From: Candidatus Scalindua sp.
GTDB lineage: Bacteria; Planctomycetota; Brocadiia; Brocadiales; Scalinduaceae
NCBI GenBank assembly: GCA_030748215.1
Contig: JASMMK010000041.1
Location: 1 to 43,542 of the forward strand
Direction: 5' to 3'
Length of the DNA: 43,542 nt
Shown here in pieces: positions 34,901-43,405 of the stretch; the stretch's first letter is position 1; every line of letters starts with the position of its first letter. A model generated the notes under the pieces. It was not told the origin of the DNA. It was given only the letters and a program-made list of their open reading frames with translations, and did no database searches. Position numbers and translations under genes: made by a program.

Positions 34901-35020
34901 AATTTCAGGAATGTATAAGAGGGGAATTCTGTATAATGATATCCAACCAATTACTAAAACACTCAGGATTATCATTAATGTCGTTATTGGGCGTTTGACT
35001 GCAAACTCAGGTATATTCAT
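31913..35020 (-). CDS. RND-family efflux transporter (AcrB/HAE1-like) without adjacent partner genes
   Basis: The 1035-residue protein has full RND architecture: an N-terminal transmembrane helix after AVKRPITTLMIILSVLVIG, two large periplasmic loops and two sets of transmembrane helices (about residues 335-475 and 860-1025). RND pumps export drugs, lipids or metals using the proton gradient. In TM4 the usual paired Asp reads D403-P404 (VDPAVVV), and the TM10 Lys position reads VNNAIVLVDY, so the proton-relay set is atypical, as in some non-proteobacterial branches. The membrane-fusion and outer-membrane components normally encoded beside it are absent within at least 2 kb on either side. Confidence 0.93.
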   Translation of the reverse strand: MNIPEFAVKRPITTLMIILSVLVIGWISLYRIPLLYIPEITGHSLRVNVSYKSSSPQEVEDLITLHVEDALGTVKHVETIESTSTDVNSEVSLEFKMGTDMDLATLEVRDKIEQIRNNLPDDVENIRIFRFKSGDLPVVEFSVSLHGEISELFDTVEDVIKPKVQRIDGVASVDVRGIEKKQLLVELDIDRLKAHNIDTYSLRKYLRTNNINVSAGDLIEGSTKYIVRIIGEFQNVNEVASLPVNRKGIKLSDVADIRYDYSDKDSYQRLNGRNAVKVRVMKSSDANMVAVAREIIDTVNGIKSDSRMKRLEIHVYRDRSQAILERLKNLRNAGLLGGVLVVIILFFFLRNVRSALIITAAIPISVLCTFGLMFLMRKFAGSEVTLNIISLTGLMLAIGMMVDPAVVVLENIFRHKQEKNLGLREAAVLGSKEVGVAVTAATATTICVFIPLVFLSKSRMGVFMHDFGISICAALVSSLFVALTLIPLVASRFLHYSESSNSVGEHNKTIRKPESSIIKKMTIHYTRFVELTLKFRWFTVVVAILIVVLAIYLYGKLETEVVRRGIYRESRLQVDVPRSYSLDDTKILFEQLEGVLWKNREELEIETVSSDFDRSEGTLSVYFVKQEVAKRSVFVLEKEMKSLFPVIPGVKYRKRFRHGRSNSGREISIEIKGRNINTLTRLSDDIKDRLASMTTLSDIQTNLEKGKDEIVVSIDREKAKRYGLTSERVAFGIAGSLGNRAVSKFKVEDEEIDIVLQLKEEDRQRLDQLKNLESENSEEKSVVLGRVVDFERRRGPEAIERKDRKPIVIITAQYSSRGLKKIRDGIMEKMAGFNLPAGYEWNLGEEFRRFEREEAETRFGLILAIILIYLIMASLFESYIHPLAILLTIPFAFTGVAVAFYVLGVALDSVSRLGLLLLCGLVVNNAIVLVDYVNRLRRGGMEKHDAIVKGGKDRMRPILMTSFTTILGLLPMVLPLFLPFLFGPFEGRGSIWAPVGLVVISGLITSTILTLIIMPTIYSLIDDFGMWIKKVFAFA

Positions 35021-35306
35021 GATAGTTGATTTTATAGATAATCATGCTTTTACTCTATTCGTAGCTGAACGGTTTTGGCCTTCTACAACTTAATAAATTC
35101 TACATCTAAAAACTTTGGATAGCTACGGGTTTTTTCCTCTGAAAAATACCTGAATGAAGGAAGTAAGACCATGTGCACATAAACCTAACCCTGCCTCTAA
35201 TCCAAACTTTCCCTTGATTTTCTTGATACAATTTATTAAAAGAACTTCATAAATATTTATTAAACTCGTTTTAGAATTTTAGCACCTGATTAAGAGGAAC
35301 AACAAT

Positions 35307-35618
35307 ATGACTAAAGATTCTTTGGAATATACTGCTAAGGTAAGTTTGTTGCGTAAAAAGAAACGACGATTCTGGTTCGGCACTCCTATCTGCTTTGCCA
35401 TCTTCTGCCTCCTTTTTACAATTTGCCTGTATCTGGAAGTTCCACATCTGGAGTTTATATTGGTGATACCATTTCTTATATCCTCCGTCTACTGTCTGTG
35501 GGGTGTAATCAACGGTCGATGTCCGAAATGCAGTAGACAGTTGCCCGCATGGTGGCACTGGACAACCAAACCAAAATGCAGGGTGTGCGGCCCTATTTCA
35601 TTTGCAGACGAGAAATGA
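35307..35618 (+). CDS. Small two-helix membrane protein with zinc ribbon
   Basis: The 103-residue protein has a basic N-terminus (LLRKKKRRFWFG), two hydrophobic segments at about residues 26-43 and 48-67, and a C-terminal CPKC...CRVCG zinc ribbon. GAGGA precedes the start (about 35292-35296). The frame, hydrophobic blocks and cysteine motif support it as real. Function unknown; small proteins of this build often assist membrane complexes. Confidence 0.65.
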   Translation: MTKDSLEYTAKVSLLRKKKRRFWFGTPICFAIFCLLFTICLYLEVPHLEFILVIPFLISSVYCLWGVINGRCPKCSRQLPAWWHWTTKPKCRVCGPISFADEK

Positions 35619-35650
35619 CTGCGGTGGTTGTGACCAAGCAGTGTACTCCC

Positions 35651-36873
35651 TTATGAATTTACAAATGCGGAGATTGATGATTGTGGAATTCCATAAACTT
35701 TAACTGGCGCCTTTCTACCTTCTATAGAAACATCTCCATGGCTGACAGCTTCAAACTTTTCCGAAAGTTGATTATAGGTATTTTCGCTCAGAATAATCTT
35801 TGTTTCATACTTCTTCGATAGCTTTTCAAGACGTGCCGCAATATTGACACCATCTCCAATTACTGTATAATCCATGCGCTGGTCTGTACCCACGTTTCCC
35901 GCGATAACTGATGCAGTATTAAGTCCTATGCCAATCTGCAAAGGCTCGTCCAGTCCTTTATTAAACTCTTCAAGCCGTGACATCATTTCAACTGCCGCCC
36001 TCAAAGCCCGGTCGGCATCATCCGGGTTGGTCAACGGTGCACCAAAGAGTGCCATCAGAGCATCTCCAATATACTTGTCCAATGTCCCTTTATGCTTGAA
36101 TATTACATCCGTAGCCACACGGAAATAATCATTAAGATGTTGACAACCTCCTCTGGTGTGTGTAACTCTGCTATCACACTAAACTTACGAATATCAACAA
36201 ACATCATAGTTACCGACTGCCTTTTTCCACCAAGCTGTAATAGAGCAGGATCCTTGGCAGCCTGTTCTGCAATTTCAGGTGACAAGAAACGTGCCAACCG
36301 CTCCTTCCTGGAGACATTTACCAGCAGCTTCGACAGCGTCCCCATGACCCATAAGCTGAGAATGCCCGTAATCAGAAGTACCACAAATGGTGCAATTCCC
36401 CAATAGAGCGGTATCCCTGTTCTCAGCTTGACAATGATAAGACTGATCCCGACAAGAGTTGTCACATAAACTATCGACAGCTTTGACAATCTTAAAGATG
36501 ATGCCACTACAAAAAAGCACCCCATCAGCGCCATAAAATTGTAAGCCATCATCGGCGTAAACATCTTCCCTGTAACGGGGTCTCTACCGGGCCCGCCAGA
36601 GTCTGCGAAGAGCATGTACATCACAATTACTACGTCCGTAGTCATGACTACGTAACGCCACCAGCATGTTCTTGCCCAGAACTGTGTAGCAAACCATGCG
36701 GCAATAATATATAAGACACATATCAAATCTATCCAGATATAAAGCTTCGGCAAGACATTAACAACGAAGAGATCAGGAATAATAATCAGAAGGAATGCAC
36801 ATCGCAACCAGGCAATAACCTTCTCATTCCTGGAAGACTGCTCTCTAATTTGACTCTGAATAAATGGATCCAT
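35651..36873 (-). pseudogene. Membrane class III adenylate/guanylate cyclase with a frameshift in the catalytic domain
   Basis: Five or six membrane helices (from the ATG at 36873) are followed by a linker (FLSPEIAEQAAKDP) and the start of a class III cyclase domain with metal-binding MFVDIRKFS. That frame breaks near 36132. The second frame (ending 35651) continues with KHKGTLDKYIGDALMALFGAP (second metal Asp), IGIGLNTASVIAGNVG and DYTVIGDGVNIAARL. Adding one A to the short A-run restores the expected NILNDYF reading, so a one-base deletion is indicated. Class III cyclases make cAMP or cGMP. M48 of the longest frame is used as start because AAGGGTG precedes it. It could be decay or a sequencing error. 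Confidence 0.88.
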
Positions 36874-37220
36874 TAATTTATCACCCTTCATACCAAATAC
36901 CGTGTGTTTACCCAGCCTGAGTGCTACTTTTTCAAAAGGGAACATGGTAAGACAATAACTGATAAAATGCAACTGGTTTTTATAAATCTGCAAACTGATA
37001 ATAAGAGCAGGCACTCATTAAATAAATTAATGTCTGAGGAATGGGATAATGGAAGAATATTCCAGGATTTTACGTGTAAAGGTACCATGTTGAGTTAGAA
37101 AAAGGCTAGACAACCGGAGTCATAAGGTGAAAATTCTCATTAAGATAAAAGAAATATAGTATGCTAGATATGTTGTCCTCAGCCCTATAGAAATTTAATC
37201 TTAGTATGAGGAGAAGAGCT

Positions 37221-39182
37221 ATGTATGTTTCGATAAAAACTCATGTCATCGTATTACTAATCTTCGCTGCATTAATTCCATTCATTTTACTCAGGACTGT
37301 TGCATACCCAATAATACAGTCGGATCTCAAGACTGTGATTATGGACAACCTCGAAATTGTTGGTCACAAGCAGGGAAAGCTGGTGTCTACATGGATGCAT
37401 GAAAGAATGAAGGACGTCATTGTGGTTGCAAGCAATCCTAATGTAGTCAATAGCGTTAAAATTACAGCAAAGGCAAAGGAACATAAAGGCACTATCAGGT
37501 ATCTGGAAATATTTGTGGCTGAATATGGTTACAAAGGAGCATTTATAAGTGACAATAATGGGTTGATCACACTTGCTACAAGGGAAGGACTTGTTGGTGA
37601 GGATATTTCAAAAATGGATATTTTTAAACATGCAGCTCAGGGAAAAATATCCGCTTCCAGTATAATACCATCTAAAATCCCTCTTATGAATGAATTTGAT
37701 GAAAATGAAAAAGGGTTGCCAACGATGTTTGTCGCATCACCTCTGAAGGATGATGATGAAGCCATAATAGGGGTAGTTATTTTAAGGCTTAATGTAGCCA
37801 TACTGAGTAATTTAATGCATAGTCTCGCATATGGAAAGACAGGCGAATCGTATCTTGTTAATAAGGACGCCTACATGCTTACAGAATCGAGATTCACAAA
37901 TCACCTGAAAGAAATAGGGCTAGTAGAAAAAAGAAGCGCTCTGGAACTGAAATTAATTGAACCGGGGACCGGTAAACTAACCTATGGTGTTAAGCAGTGC
38001 CTGGCGGGTAAGGTGGGTTCTGACGCAAAAGGATATAATGATTATGCAGGTATATCTGTCTTGGGAGTATGGGACTGGATACCTGAGTTTAATTGGGGTG
38101 TAATTACGGAAATAGATAGAGCTGAAGCCTATGGGCCTGTTTATAACCTTAGATACATTGTCCTTGCTTTGATGCTGGCAATCGCGTTTCCATTCTTGCT
38201 GGCAGCCTATTTTATTGGCAGAAGATTTTCCAGTCCTATCATCCGGCTTAAAGAAGTAGCTGAAGAGATAACCTCAGGTGACTTAACCAAAAAGGCGGAC
38301 ATAAGGAGCGATAATGAGATAGGTGAGTTGGCAACCGCTTTCAATACTATGACAATGGCCCTGCATGAGAAGACAGAAGAGACTGCAAAATCTGAGGAGC
38401 GCTACAGAGAAATGTTTGAATCACTCAAGGAAGGTGTATATCAGTGTGAACCCGGAGTTGAAGGAATGTTTACATGGGTAAATGAGGCCTGTGCAGAAAT
38501 GTTTGGTTACAATTCACCGGAAGAGATGATGGGTACAAAGGTTAAGGATATTTACGTCGACCCTGAAGATAGATGGCGGCTTCTGGAGATACTGAAAAAA
38601 CATGGAATACGGAGAAATTTTGTGTCTGATTGTAAGAAAATAGACGGAGGACATCTTTATACCGAACGTACTACAAATATGATTAGAAACGAAAAAAATG
38701 AACCTGTTCTTGTTGAAGGAATAATCAGGGATATTACCGAGCGAAAGAGGATGGAGGATGAGTTACAGGAGTCTGTGGATCGCGACAGAGAGCTGTTTAA
38801 TTCTCTCAGGGATAGTATATATCAATGTGAGCCTGGAGCTGAAGGGGTATTTACATGGGTAAATCAAGCGTGTGCGGAGATGTTTGGTTACAAGTCTCCT
38901 GAAGAGATGGTGGGTACAAAGTCTAAGGATATTTACGCGAATCCTGAAGATAGTTGGAAACATCTGGAAAAACTGGAACAATTTGGATTCTTGAGAAACT
39001 TTGTGTCTAATTGCAAAAAGAAAAATCGCGAATGTTTTTCTACCGAACGCACTGCCAATTTAATCAGAAACAAGGATGGCGATCCTGTCACTATTGAAGG
39101 AATATTCAAGGATATTACTGAGCAGAGAAATCTGAAAACAAAACTAAAAAAACCTGAAAAAAAACAAAAGAGTAAAGGTTGA
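37221..39182 (+). CDS. dCACHE-HAMP-PAS-PAS sensor without output domain
   Basis: The 653-residue protein has a transmembrane helix at about residues 4-24, a periplasmic double-Cache-like sensor (about 25-305, with GYKGAFISDNNGLI, GESYLVNKD and FNWGVITEID), a second transmembrane helix, a HAMP domain (SSPIIRLKEVAEEITSGDL) and two PAS domains. The PAS copies are 381 bp apart and very similar (CEPGVEGMFTWVNEACAEMFGY against CEPGAEGVFTWVNQACAEMFGY), a recent duplication. It ends in a Lys-rich tail with no kinase, GGDEF or methyl-accepting domain, so the output must come from a partner. The ATG at 37221 is preferred to 37206 because the AGGAG at 37209-37213 serves it. Confidence 0.88.
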   Translation: MYVSIKTHVIVLLIFAALIPFILLRTVAYPIIQSDLKTVIMDNLEIVGHKQGKLVSTWMHERMKDVIVVASNPNVVNSVKITAKAKEHKGTIRYLEIFVAEYGYKGAFISDNNGLITLATREGLVGEDISKMDIFKHAAQGKISASSIIPSKIPLMNEFDENEKGLPTMFVASPLKDDDEAIIGVVILRLNVAILSNLMHSLAYGKTGESYLVNKDAYMLTESRFTNHLKEIGLVEKRSALELKLIEPGTGKLTYGVKQCLAGKVGSDAKGYNDYAGISVLGVWDWIPEFNWGVITEIDRAEAYGPVYNLRYIVLALMLAIAFPFLLAAYFIGRRFSSPIIRLKEVAEEITSGDLTKKADIRSDNEIGELATAFNTMTMALHEKTEETAKSEERYREMFESLKEGVYQCEPGVEGMFTWVNEACAEMFGYNSPEEMMGTKVKDIYVDPEDRWRLLEILKKHGIRRNFVSDCKKIDGGHLYTERTTNMIRNEKNEPVLVEGIIRDITERKRMEDELQESVDRDRELFNSLRDSIYQCEPGAEGVFTWVNQACAEMFGYKSPEEMVGTKSKDIYANPEDSWKHLEKLEQFGFLRNFVSNCKKKNRECFSTERTANLIRNKDGDPVTIEGIFKDITEQRNLKTKLKKPEKKQKSKG

Positions 39183-39339
39183 TGTCTCTCTTATTTACTG
39201 TTAAAAACAGTACACATTGCACTTTATGACTTAACCAAGTAACCTACACTCTCGTATAACACCCTCAGATAGACTTTGTATAATCTATACTTGAACATGA
39301 AAAAATGTGAAACTGCTTTTGTGTTACCTCTATTTTCTA

Positions 39340-39367
39340 TTGACTTTGAGGGTTAATTTACTAGAAT
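39340..39367 (+). promoter_or_regulatory. Sigma-70-type promoter of the His-rich protein gene
   Basis: TTGACT (39340-39345), 16 bp, TAGAAT (39362-39367); each box matches consensus at 5 of 6 bases. The start codon is about 50 bp downstream. Confidence 0.5.
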
Positions 39368-39417
39368 CCAAGCATTGGCATGTTTATATTGTTTAACTTT
39401 TTTGAAAGGATGTGAAC

Positions 39418-39744
39418 GTGAAGCGAATTACAAATCTTTCCGTAGTTGTTGTTTTTGCTTGCTTGATGATTGCGTTTTGTGCAGGTAGTGTAACTACCTT
39501 TGCTGCTGATGAACATGATGCCGGTTTGTGTGCACAATGTGGCAAATCAAATGACGGTCATGTAGGCGCGGTAACTGTTGAACATGACGGCGAGCATCAT
39601 ACTTTCTGCTGTCCGAGTTGTGCCACTAAGTATGCGAATGCACATCAAGAAGGAGCTGCTCATCACGAAGAAGCAGGCCATCACGAACACGAAGGCCACG
39701 ATGAGCACGAGGGCCATGACGAACACGCTGGCCATGATCATTAA
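39418..39744 (+). CDS. Secreted His-rich, cysteine-cluster metal-binding protein
   Basis: A protein of about 108 residues starting at GTG 39418, preceded by GAAAGGA at 7-base spacing. It has a Sec signal peptide (cleavage near TTFA-ADE), a Cys-rich segment CAQCGKSNDGH and HTFCCPSCATKY resembling a TRASH/heavy-metal-associated fold, and a C-terminal His/Glu/Asp tail with repeated GHDEHEGHDEH units. Such tails bind Zn, Ni, Cu or Co. A periplasmic metal buffer or sensor is likely. A clear promoter and terminator flank it, so it is monocistronic. Confidence 0.85.
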   Translation: MKRITNLSVVVVFACLMIAFCAGSVTTFAADEHDAGLCAQCGKSNDGHVGAVTVEHDGEHHTFCCPSCATKYANAHQEGAAHHEEAGHHEHEGHDEHEGHDEHAGHDH

Positions 39745-39778
39745 AACGAATTAGCCATATTATAACATAAAATTAAGA

Positions 39779-39819
39779 GGCATTCTTGCTTTGGAGAAAA
39801 GCAGGAATGTCTTTTTTTT
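39779..39819 (+). terminator. Intrinsic terminator after the His-rich protein gene
   Basis: Arms 39779-39792 and 39798-39811 pair over 14 bp with two G-U wobbles around a GGAGA loop. A run of eight T follows (39812-39819). Confidence 0.92.
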
Positions 39820-39837
39820 GTAAAGTAATAGGATAAG

Positions 39838-40608
39838 ATGATCCACAAATCTGCTATTATTGACCCGGGTGCTGAACTGGGAAACAATGTTGAAATAGGC
39901 CCGTTTACAGTCATCGAATCAGATGTAACTATTGGTAATGGAACTGTCATTGGCCCCAATGTCAGCATTAGACCATATACCTCTATTGGGCCACATTGTA
40001 ACGTTCATGCCGGGGCTGTACTGGGTGGAACTCCTCAGGATGTAAACTTTGAAGGAGGAAAATCATTTGTCACTATCGGAGCAAATTGCCAGATACGTGA
40101 ATGTGTAACGATTAATCGTGGAACTCAGACCGATTCCGTAACGGAAGTTGGCGACGATTGTTTTCTAATGGCTTTATCGCACTTAGGACACAATGTTAAA
40201 CTTGGCCGCAATGTTATTGTCGCGAACGGTGCATTGCTGGCAGGTTATGTAGACGTAGGTGATAATGTTTTCATTAGCGGAAATTGCGTCGTTCATCAGT
40301 TTGTAACGATAGGACGACTTGCGATGCTTGGTGGCACCTGCGGTGTCTCCAAAGATATACCTCCATTCTGCCTGGTAAAACCGTTAGAGGGCAATAAGAT
40401 TCTGGGTCTTAACTCGGTCGGACTGCGGAGATCAACTTTATCGAAAGAAGAACGGCAGGAAATAAAAGAAGCATTTAAATTGCTTTACCTGTCAGGCCTG
40501 AATATAAGCCACGCTCTTGAAAAAATTAAATCTGCCTACCCATCAGGCCCTGCTTCAGAGTTCTCAGCTTTTATAGAGAAATCTGAACGTGGTATTTGCT
40601 CGATGTAG
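39838..40608 (+). CDS. lpxA: Acyl-ACP--UDP-N-acetylglucosamine O-acyltransferase
   Basis: LpxA adds a 3-hydroxyacyl chain to UDP-GlcNAc, the first step of lipid A synthesis. The 256-residue protein is a left-handed beta-helix of hexapeptide repeats (IDPGAELGNNVEIGPF, TIGNGTVIG), with catalytic H118 in SHLGHNV equivalent to E. coli H125, then the VVHQFVTIG coil and a C-terminal helical domain (LSKEERQEIKEAFKLLYLSG). Its presence indicates a Gram-negative-type lipid A pathway. The immediately preceding terminator separates it from the His-rich gene; other lpx genes are not adjacent. Confidence 0.95.
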   Translation: MIHKSAIIDPGAELGNNVEIGPFTVIESDVTIGNGTVIGPNVSIRPYTSIGPHCNVHAGAVLGGTPQDVNFEGGKSFVTIGANCQIRECVTINRGTQTDSVTEVGDDCFLMALSHLGHNVKLGRNVIVANGALLAGYVDVGDNVFISGNCVVHQFVTIGRLAMLGGTCGVSKDIPPFCLVKPLEGNKILGLNSVGLRRSTLSKEERQEIKEAFKLLYLSGLNISHALEKIKSAYPSGPASEFSAFIEKSERGICSM

Positions 40609-40694
40609 GGCCATGTGCCTCGCAATTCTCATCACTCTCAAACAGTGCACTTTTCGAAATCCAAAGCAATAAACACACAATTACTCATTTCGAT

Positions 40695-41567
40695 TCAGGA
40701 ATAAGTTTTCTGTTTGATGAGGTTTCTTATTTTTTTTGAATTGAGAGATACATCCCCAATACGAGGCGGCCCGTTCTCTTCCTGATGCCGCATTATTCCA
40801 TTTAATAAACCCGGAGCATGCCCTCCCCTATCCAGCACATACTTACCAATATCAAAAAGGCTCCACCTCCTGACCCCTCCCAGATGGAACAGCCCTCTCA
40901 ACCCAAGTGCGAGAGCGGAAATAGCCATACTGCCAATTTCTTCACAATCAACACAGCTTCTGTATTCATCATAAAATAGTGTTACCGGCAGACTCCGTCT
41001 GAACCGGTTCTCAATCCAATCAACCGCACCCTTTGTACCACCAATAGAATCTCCAAGTGGCAGCCCTAGCCTGATAATGCAATAATCTCTGCATGTCTGA
41101 ATATAAGTTTCCGCAATGGTAAAGGTCTCTCCTACAACGTTAATTGGATTTGGTTCGTCATCTTCCATATAGCCTCCAGCGGGAGTATTAAAACCGGAAA
41201 AGACAAGATCAGTGCTCATATACAGAACTGGTATATCATTACCAAAAGTATCTACTACTGCCCTTGTACCGTTGACATTTAGTGAAAGAGCCCATTCCGG
41301 CCGTTCTTCACACACATCCAGATCACAAACTCCCGCGCAATGGATTACATGAGTGGGCTTGAACTCATCTTTGATCTCTTCCAGTCTCTTCCGTTCAGTA
41401 ATACAGAATGATGAAACATTATCACCTTTAGGGATATTGGATTTAGGCGGCCTCAAACCATATAAAGAAGTTTCCGGCAATAATCTGCATAGCTGCGTGA
41501 AAATAGGCCACCCATGTATCGATGTGACCCCTGTTACCAATACTCTCCACGAATCTGGAATCTCCAT
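40695..41567 (-). CDS. RmlD-like extended SDR with lost catalytic residues
   Basis: The roughly 290-residue protein resembles dTDP-4-dehydrorhamnose reductase/SDR-extended proteins: N-terminal RVLVTGVTSIHG, THVIHCAGVCDLDVCEERPEWA, LYMSTDLVFSG and a GLFHLGG segment near the end. The catalytic YxxxK pair, expected after P141-I142-N143, reads V145 and F149, and the cofactor Gly motif is degenerate (GVTSIHG). Reductase activity is therefore doubtful; a structural or binding role is possible. ATG 41567 is used; a TTG at 41582 is in frame. It may derive from nucleotide-sugar metabolism. Confidence 0.8.
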   Translation of the reverse strand: MEIPDSWRVLVTGVTSIHGWPIFTQLCRLLPETSLYGLRPPKSNIPKGDNVSSFCITERKRLEEIKDEFKPTHVIHCAGVCDLDVCEERPEWALSLNVNGTRAVVDTFGNDIPVLYMSTDLVFSGFNTPAGGYMEDDEPNPINVVGETFTIAETYIQTCRDYCIIRLGLPLGDSIGGTKGAVDWIENRFRRSLPVTLFYDEYRSCVDCEEIGSMAISALALGLRGLFHLGGVRRWSLFDIGKYVLDRGGHAPGLLNGIMRHQEENGPPRIGDVSLNSKKIRNLIKQKTYS

Positions 41568-41582
41568 TTGGTAAATATCCAA

Positions 41583-42091
41583 TAAAAATTACTATAAAGA
41601 TACCTGAAGTTATAATAGTAGAGACCTGCATCCGTGTCAAAATAAAGTCTGAAGTTAAAAGTGCCTACCTGTCCGCCAGTCTGCCAGGCATGGTTTGTCA
41701 GGCGGGAAGTGAGCTAAAGTTAGGAAACGGGTTGCGGGTTGCGCGTTGCAGGTTACGAGTTAAGATGCTTGTAGTTACGTGTTGCAGCGGGTTAAGATTG
41801 AATTTGTTTGGTTCATTTGATCTTCAGGCATTGATTTGACATTTGAGCTTTAGCATTTAGGTTTCTATTATTATGCCTATTTGCACGTGCCAAAACGCTA
41901 ATATCTTAGAGATATGTTTTTTGCATTAAAAAGTGGTGTTTAAGGCCATAAATTACCTCATTTTAGAAGCTTTCTTCTTTTACATCAACAACTTAGCTTG
42001 GTCCGACCCCAGTGCTGCTACTTAAATTAAATAGGTATTGTGTCCCCCGATTGTCAATAGGTGACCCCTTTGACTTTGACAGCTTGCTTTC
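41583..42091. other. Intergenic region with dispersed repeats, 509 bp
   Basis: No credible gene is seen. It contains copies of two repeat families also found elsewhere in the window (41705-41726 and 41727-41794) and a CCTGTCCGCCAGTCTGCC/GGCGGG palindrome-like block near 41669-41707. GC- and TTGCG-rich words contrast with the AT-rich flanks. Confidence 0.65.
41727..41794. repeat. TTGCGGGTT/GTTACGAGTTA repeat copy
   Basis: Iterated GGGTTGC and GTTACGAGTTA/GTTACGTGTTGC words match those of the 14056-14131 repeat read on the opposite strand. This marks a dispersed noncoding family. Confidence 0.7.
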
Positions 42092-42754
42092 TCATTCAAT
42101 CGTCTCTCTCTCATCTAATTCTTTTAAGGTTCCAAAACCATCAATCACAATTTGTCTATTTATATCCGTGTCTTTAAATCGAATAGACGAAATCATTGTT
42201 TCTATATCGTCATTACTAATTCCCAGCCTGGATGATAGTAACATCTCGACAACCTCCCCATGCTCTTCATTTATAAATGTATATACACGAAAGCCTCGAT
42301 CATTTATGTGTTGGATGCAATAAGTATTATCTATAACAAACACATTGTGATACATGCGTGGCCCTTTACCCAAAAAACACTTGCGAATACCATTCTCTTT
42401 TCTGAGAATCAACCTATACGGATAACGAATTGTCGTTGGATTATCTATTGCTATTTTATCAATGTTATTATGTGATTTTTCATTTGATAATATATGCATG
42501 TACGTCCGATTTATTATATTATCTTTATTGGAAGAAATCATTATGCCATCTTCATTGGAACTCATTATTTTGTCTAAATCAATCTCTGGAGGAAGGTAGA
42601 TCGAAAATATCTTGTTTTCTAACAAAGAAAATCCTTGCTGTTTACAGTAACCGGATTCTTTATAATTCAGGATTATAGATTTTCTGCCAGCATATGAACA
42701 TCCATAACTTGAGATAACGCCTATAACCGCTAGTATGACTAAAATTATTTTCAT
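42092..42754 (-). CDS. Lipoprotein of unknown function
   Basis: The 220-residue protein starts with a signal sequence ending in the lipobox-like SSYGC (Cys near residue 19). The rest alternates polar strands and helices: FSIYLPPEIDLDKIM early, MHILSNEKSHNN in the middle and LGISNDDIETMISSIRFKD late. No family is recognised. ATG 42754 is preferred over the upstream GTG at 42769. Its flanks are noncoding repeats and an RHS fragment, suggesting an accessory locus. Base composition is more AT-rich than its neighbours. Confidence 0.7.
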   Translation of the reverse strand: MKIILVILAVIGVISSYGCSYAGRKSIILNYKESGYCKQQGFSLLENKIFSIYLPPEIDLDKIMSSNEDGIMISSNKDNIINRTYMHILSNEKSHNNIDKIAIDNPTTIRYPYRLILRKENGIRKCFLGKGPRMYHNVFVIDNTYCIQHINDRGFRVYTFINEEHGEVVEMLLSSRLGISNDDIETMISSIRFKDTDINRQIVIDGFGTLKELDERETIE

Positions 42755-42875
42755 TTTATAACATTCCACAGTTAGTAACTATACCCAACTGCAATTTATG
42801 TGCTCATAGTCTTTCAGGCTAGTACTTGCAATAACACAATGAAATTGTATTGTAACCTATGAGTCTCCCTTCTGG

Positions 42876-43405
42876 TTAAGGTAGATATGGATTTATGGCA
42901 TATCGGCCAGCCCTTGCACCATCAATCGAGACCTTTATGTTGTGTATTGAATCTAAAAGACCTCCCTTATCATAACTTAATTTATATGGCTGAAAGTCTC
43001 CGAGTTTACCATAAGCAATACGGCTGAATACATCTTGAGCGGTGTACTTAAAGAACTGACCAACCTCTATCAAAGATCTTGCAGTTCCTGCTAGTACAGG
43101 ACTACCAACATACTGACCAAATTCAAATGCAGATCTTTCATGAGCATCCATATTAAGAGACTCATAAGCCCTTTTTCCAAGTGCCCAACCTTTCTTTATA
43201 TTAAAAGTTCTTCCAATACTTGATACACCCACCTTTAGGGCTTGCAGTGCAGATGCCATAAGTGTACCACTGGTAAAATCGCCACCAGCTAATTTAGAGG
43301 TTCCACCTCCAGCTACTTCATAGGCAGCAATGCGGGCTAAGCTGCCAGCCTTTGTAAAAGCAGCTGCTGTTCCGTAAGTAGCACCACTAAAAGCCCCAAC
43401 TAAGG
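42876..43405 (-). pseudogene. C-terminal remnant of an RHS/YD-repeat-type or polymorphic-toxin protein
   Basis: The minus-strand frame is open from the IS left end to 42876. It reads a GAFSGATYG segment, then GGGTSKLAGGDFTSGTLMASALQALK, resembling the GGxFxNGAxTxAF segment common near the end of RHS proteins, and a C-terminal domain ending GARAGRYAINPYLP. No toxin family is recognised. The 5' part (core repeats) is missing, replaced by the insertion sequence that starts near 43406. Without a start and signal it is unlikely to be functional, although a methionine at 43259 could begin a 127-residue fragment. Confidence 0.6.
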
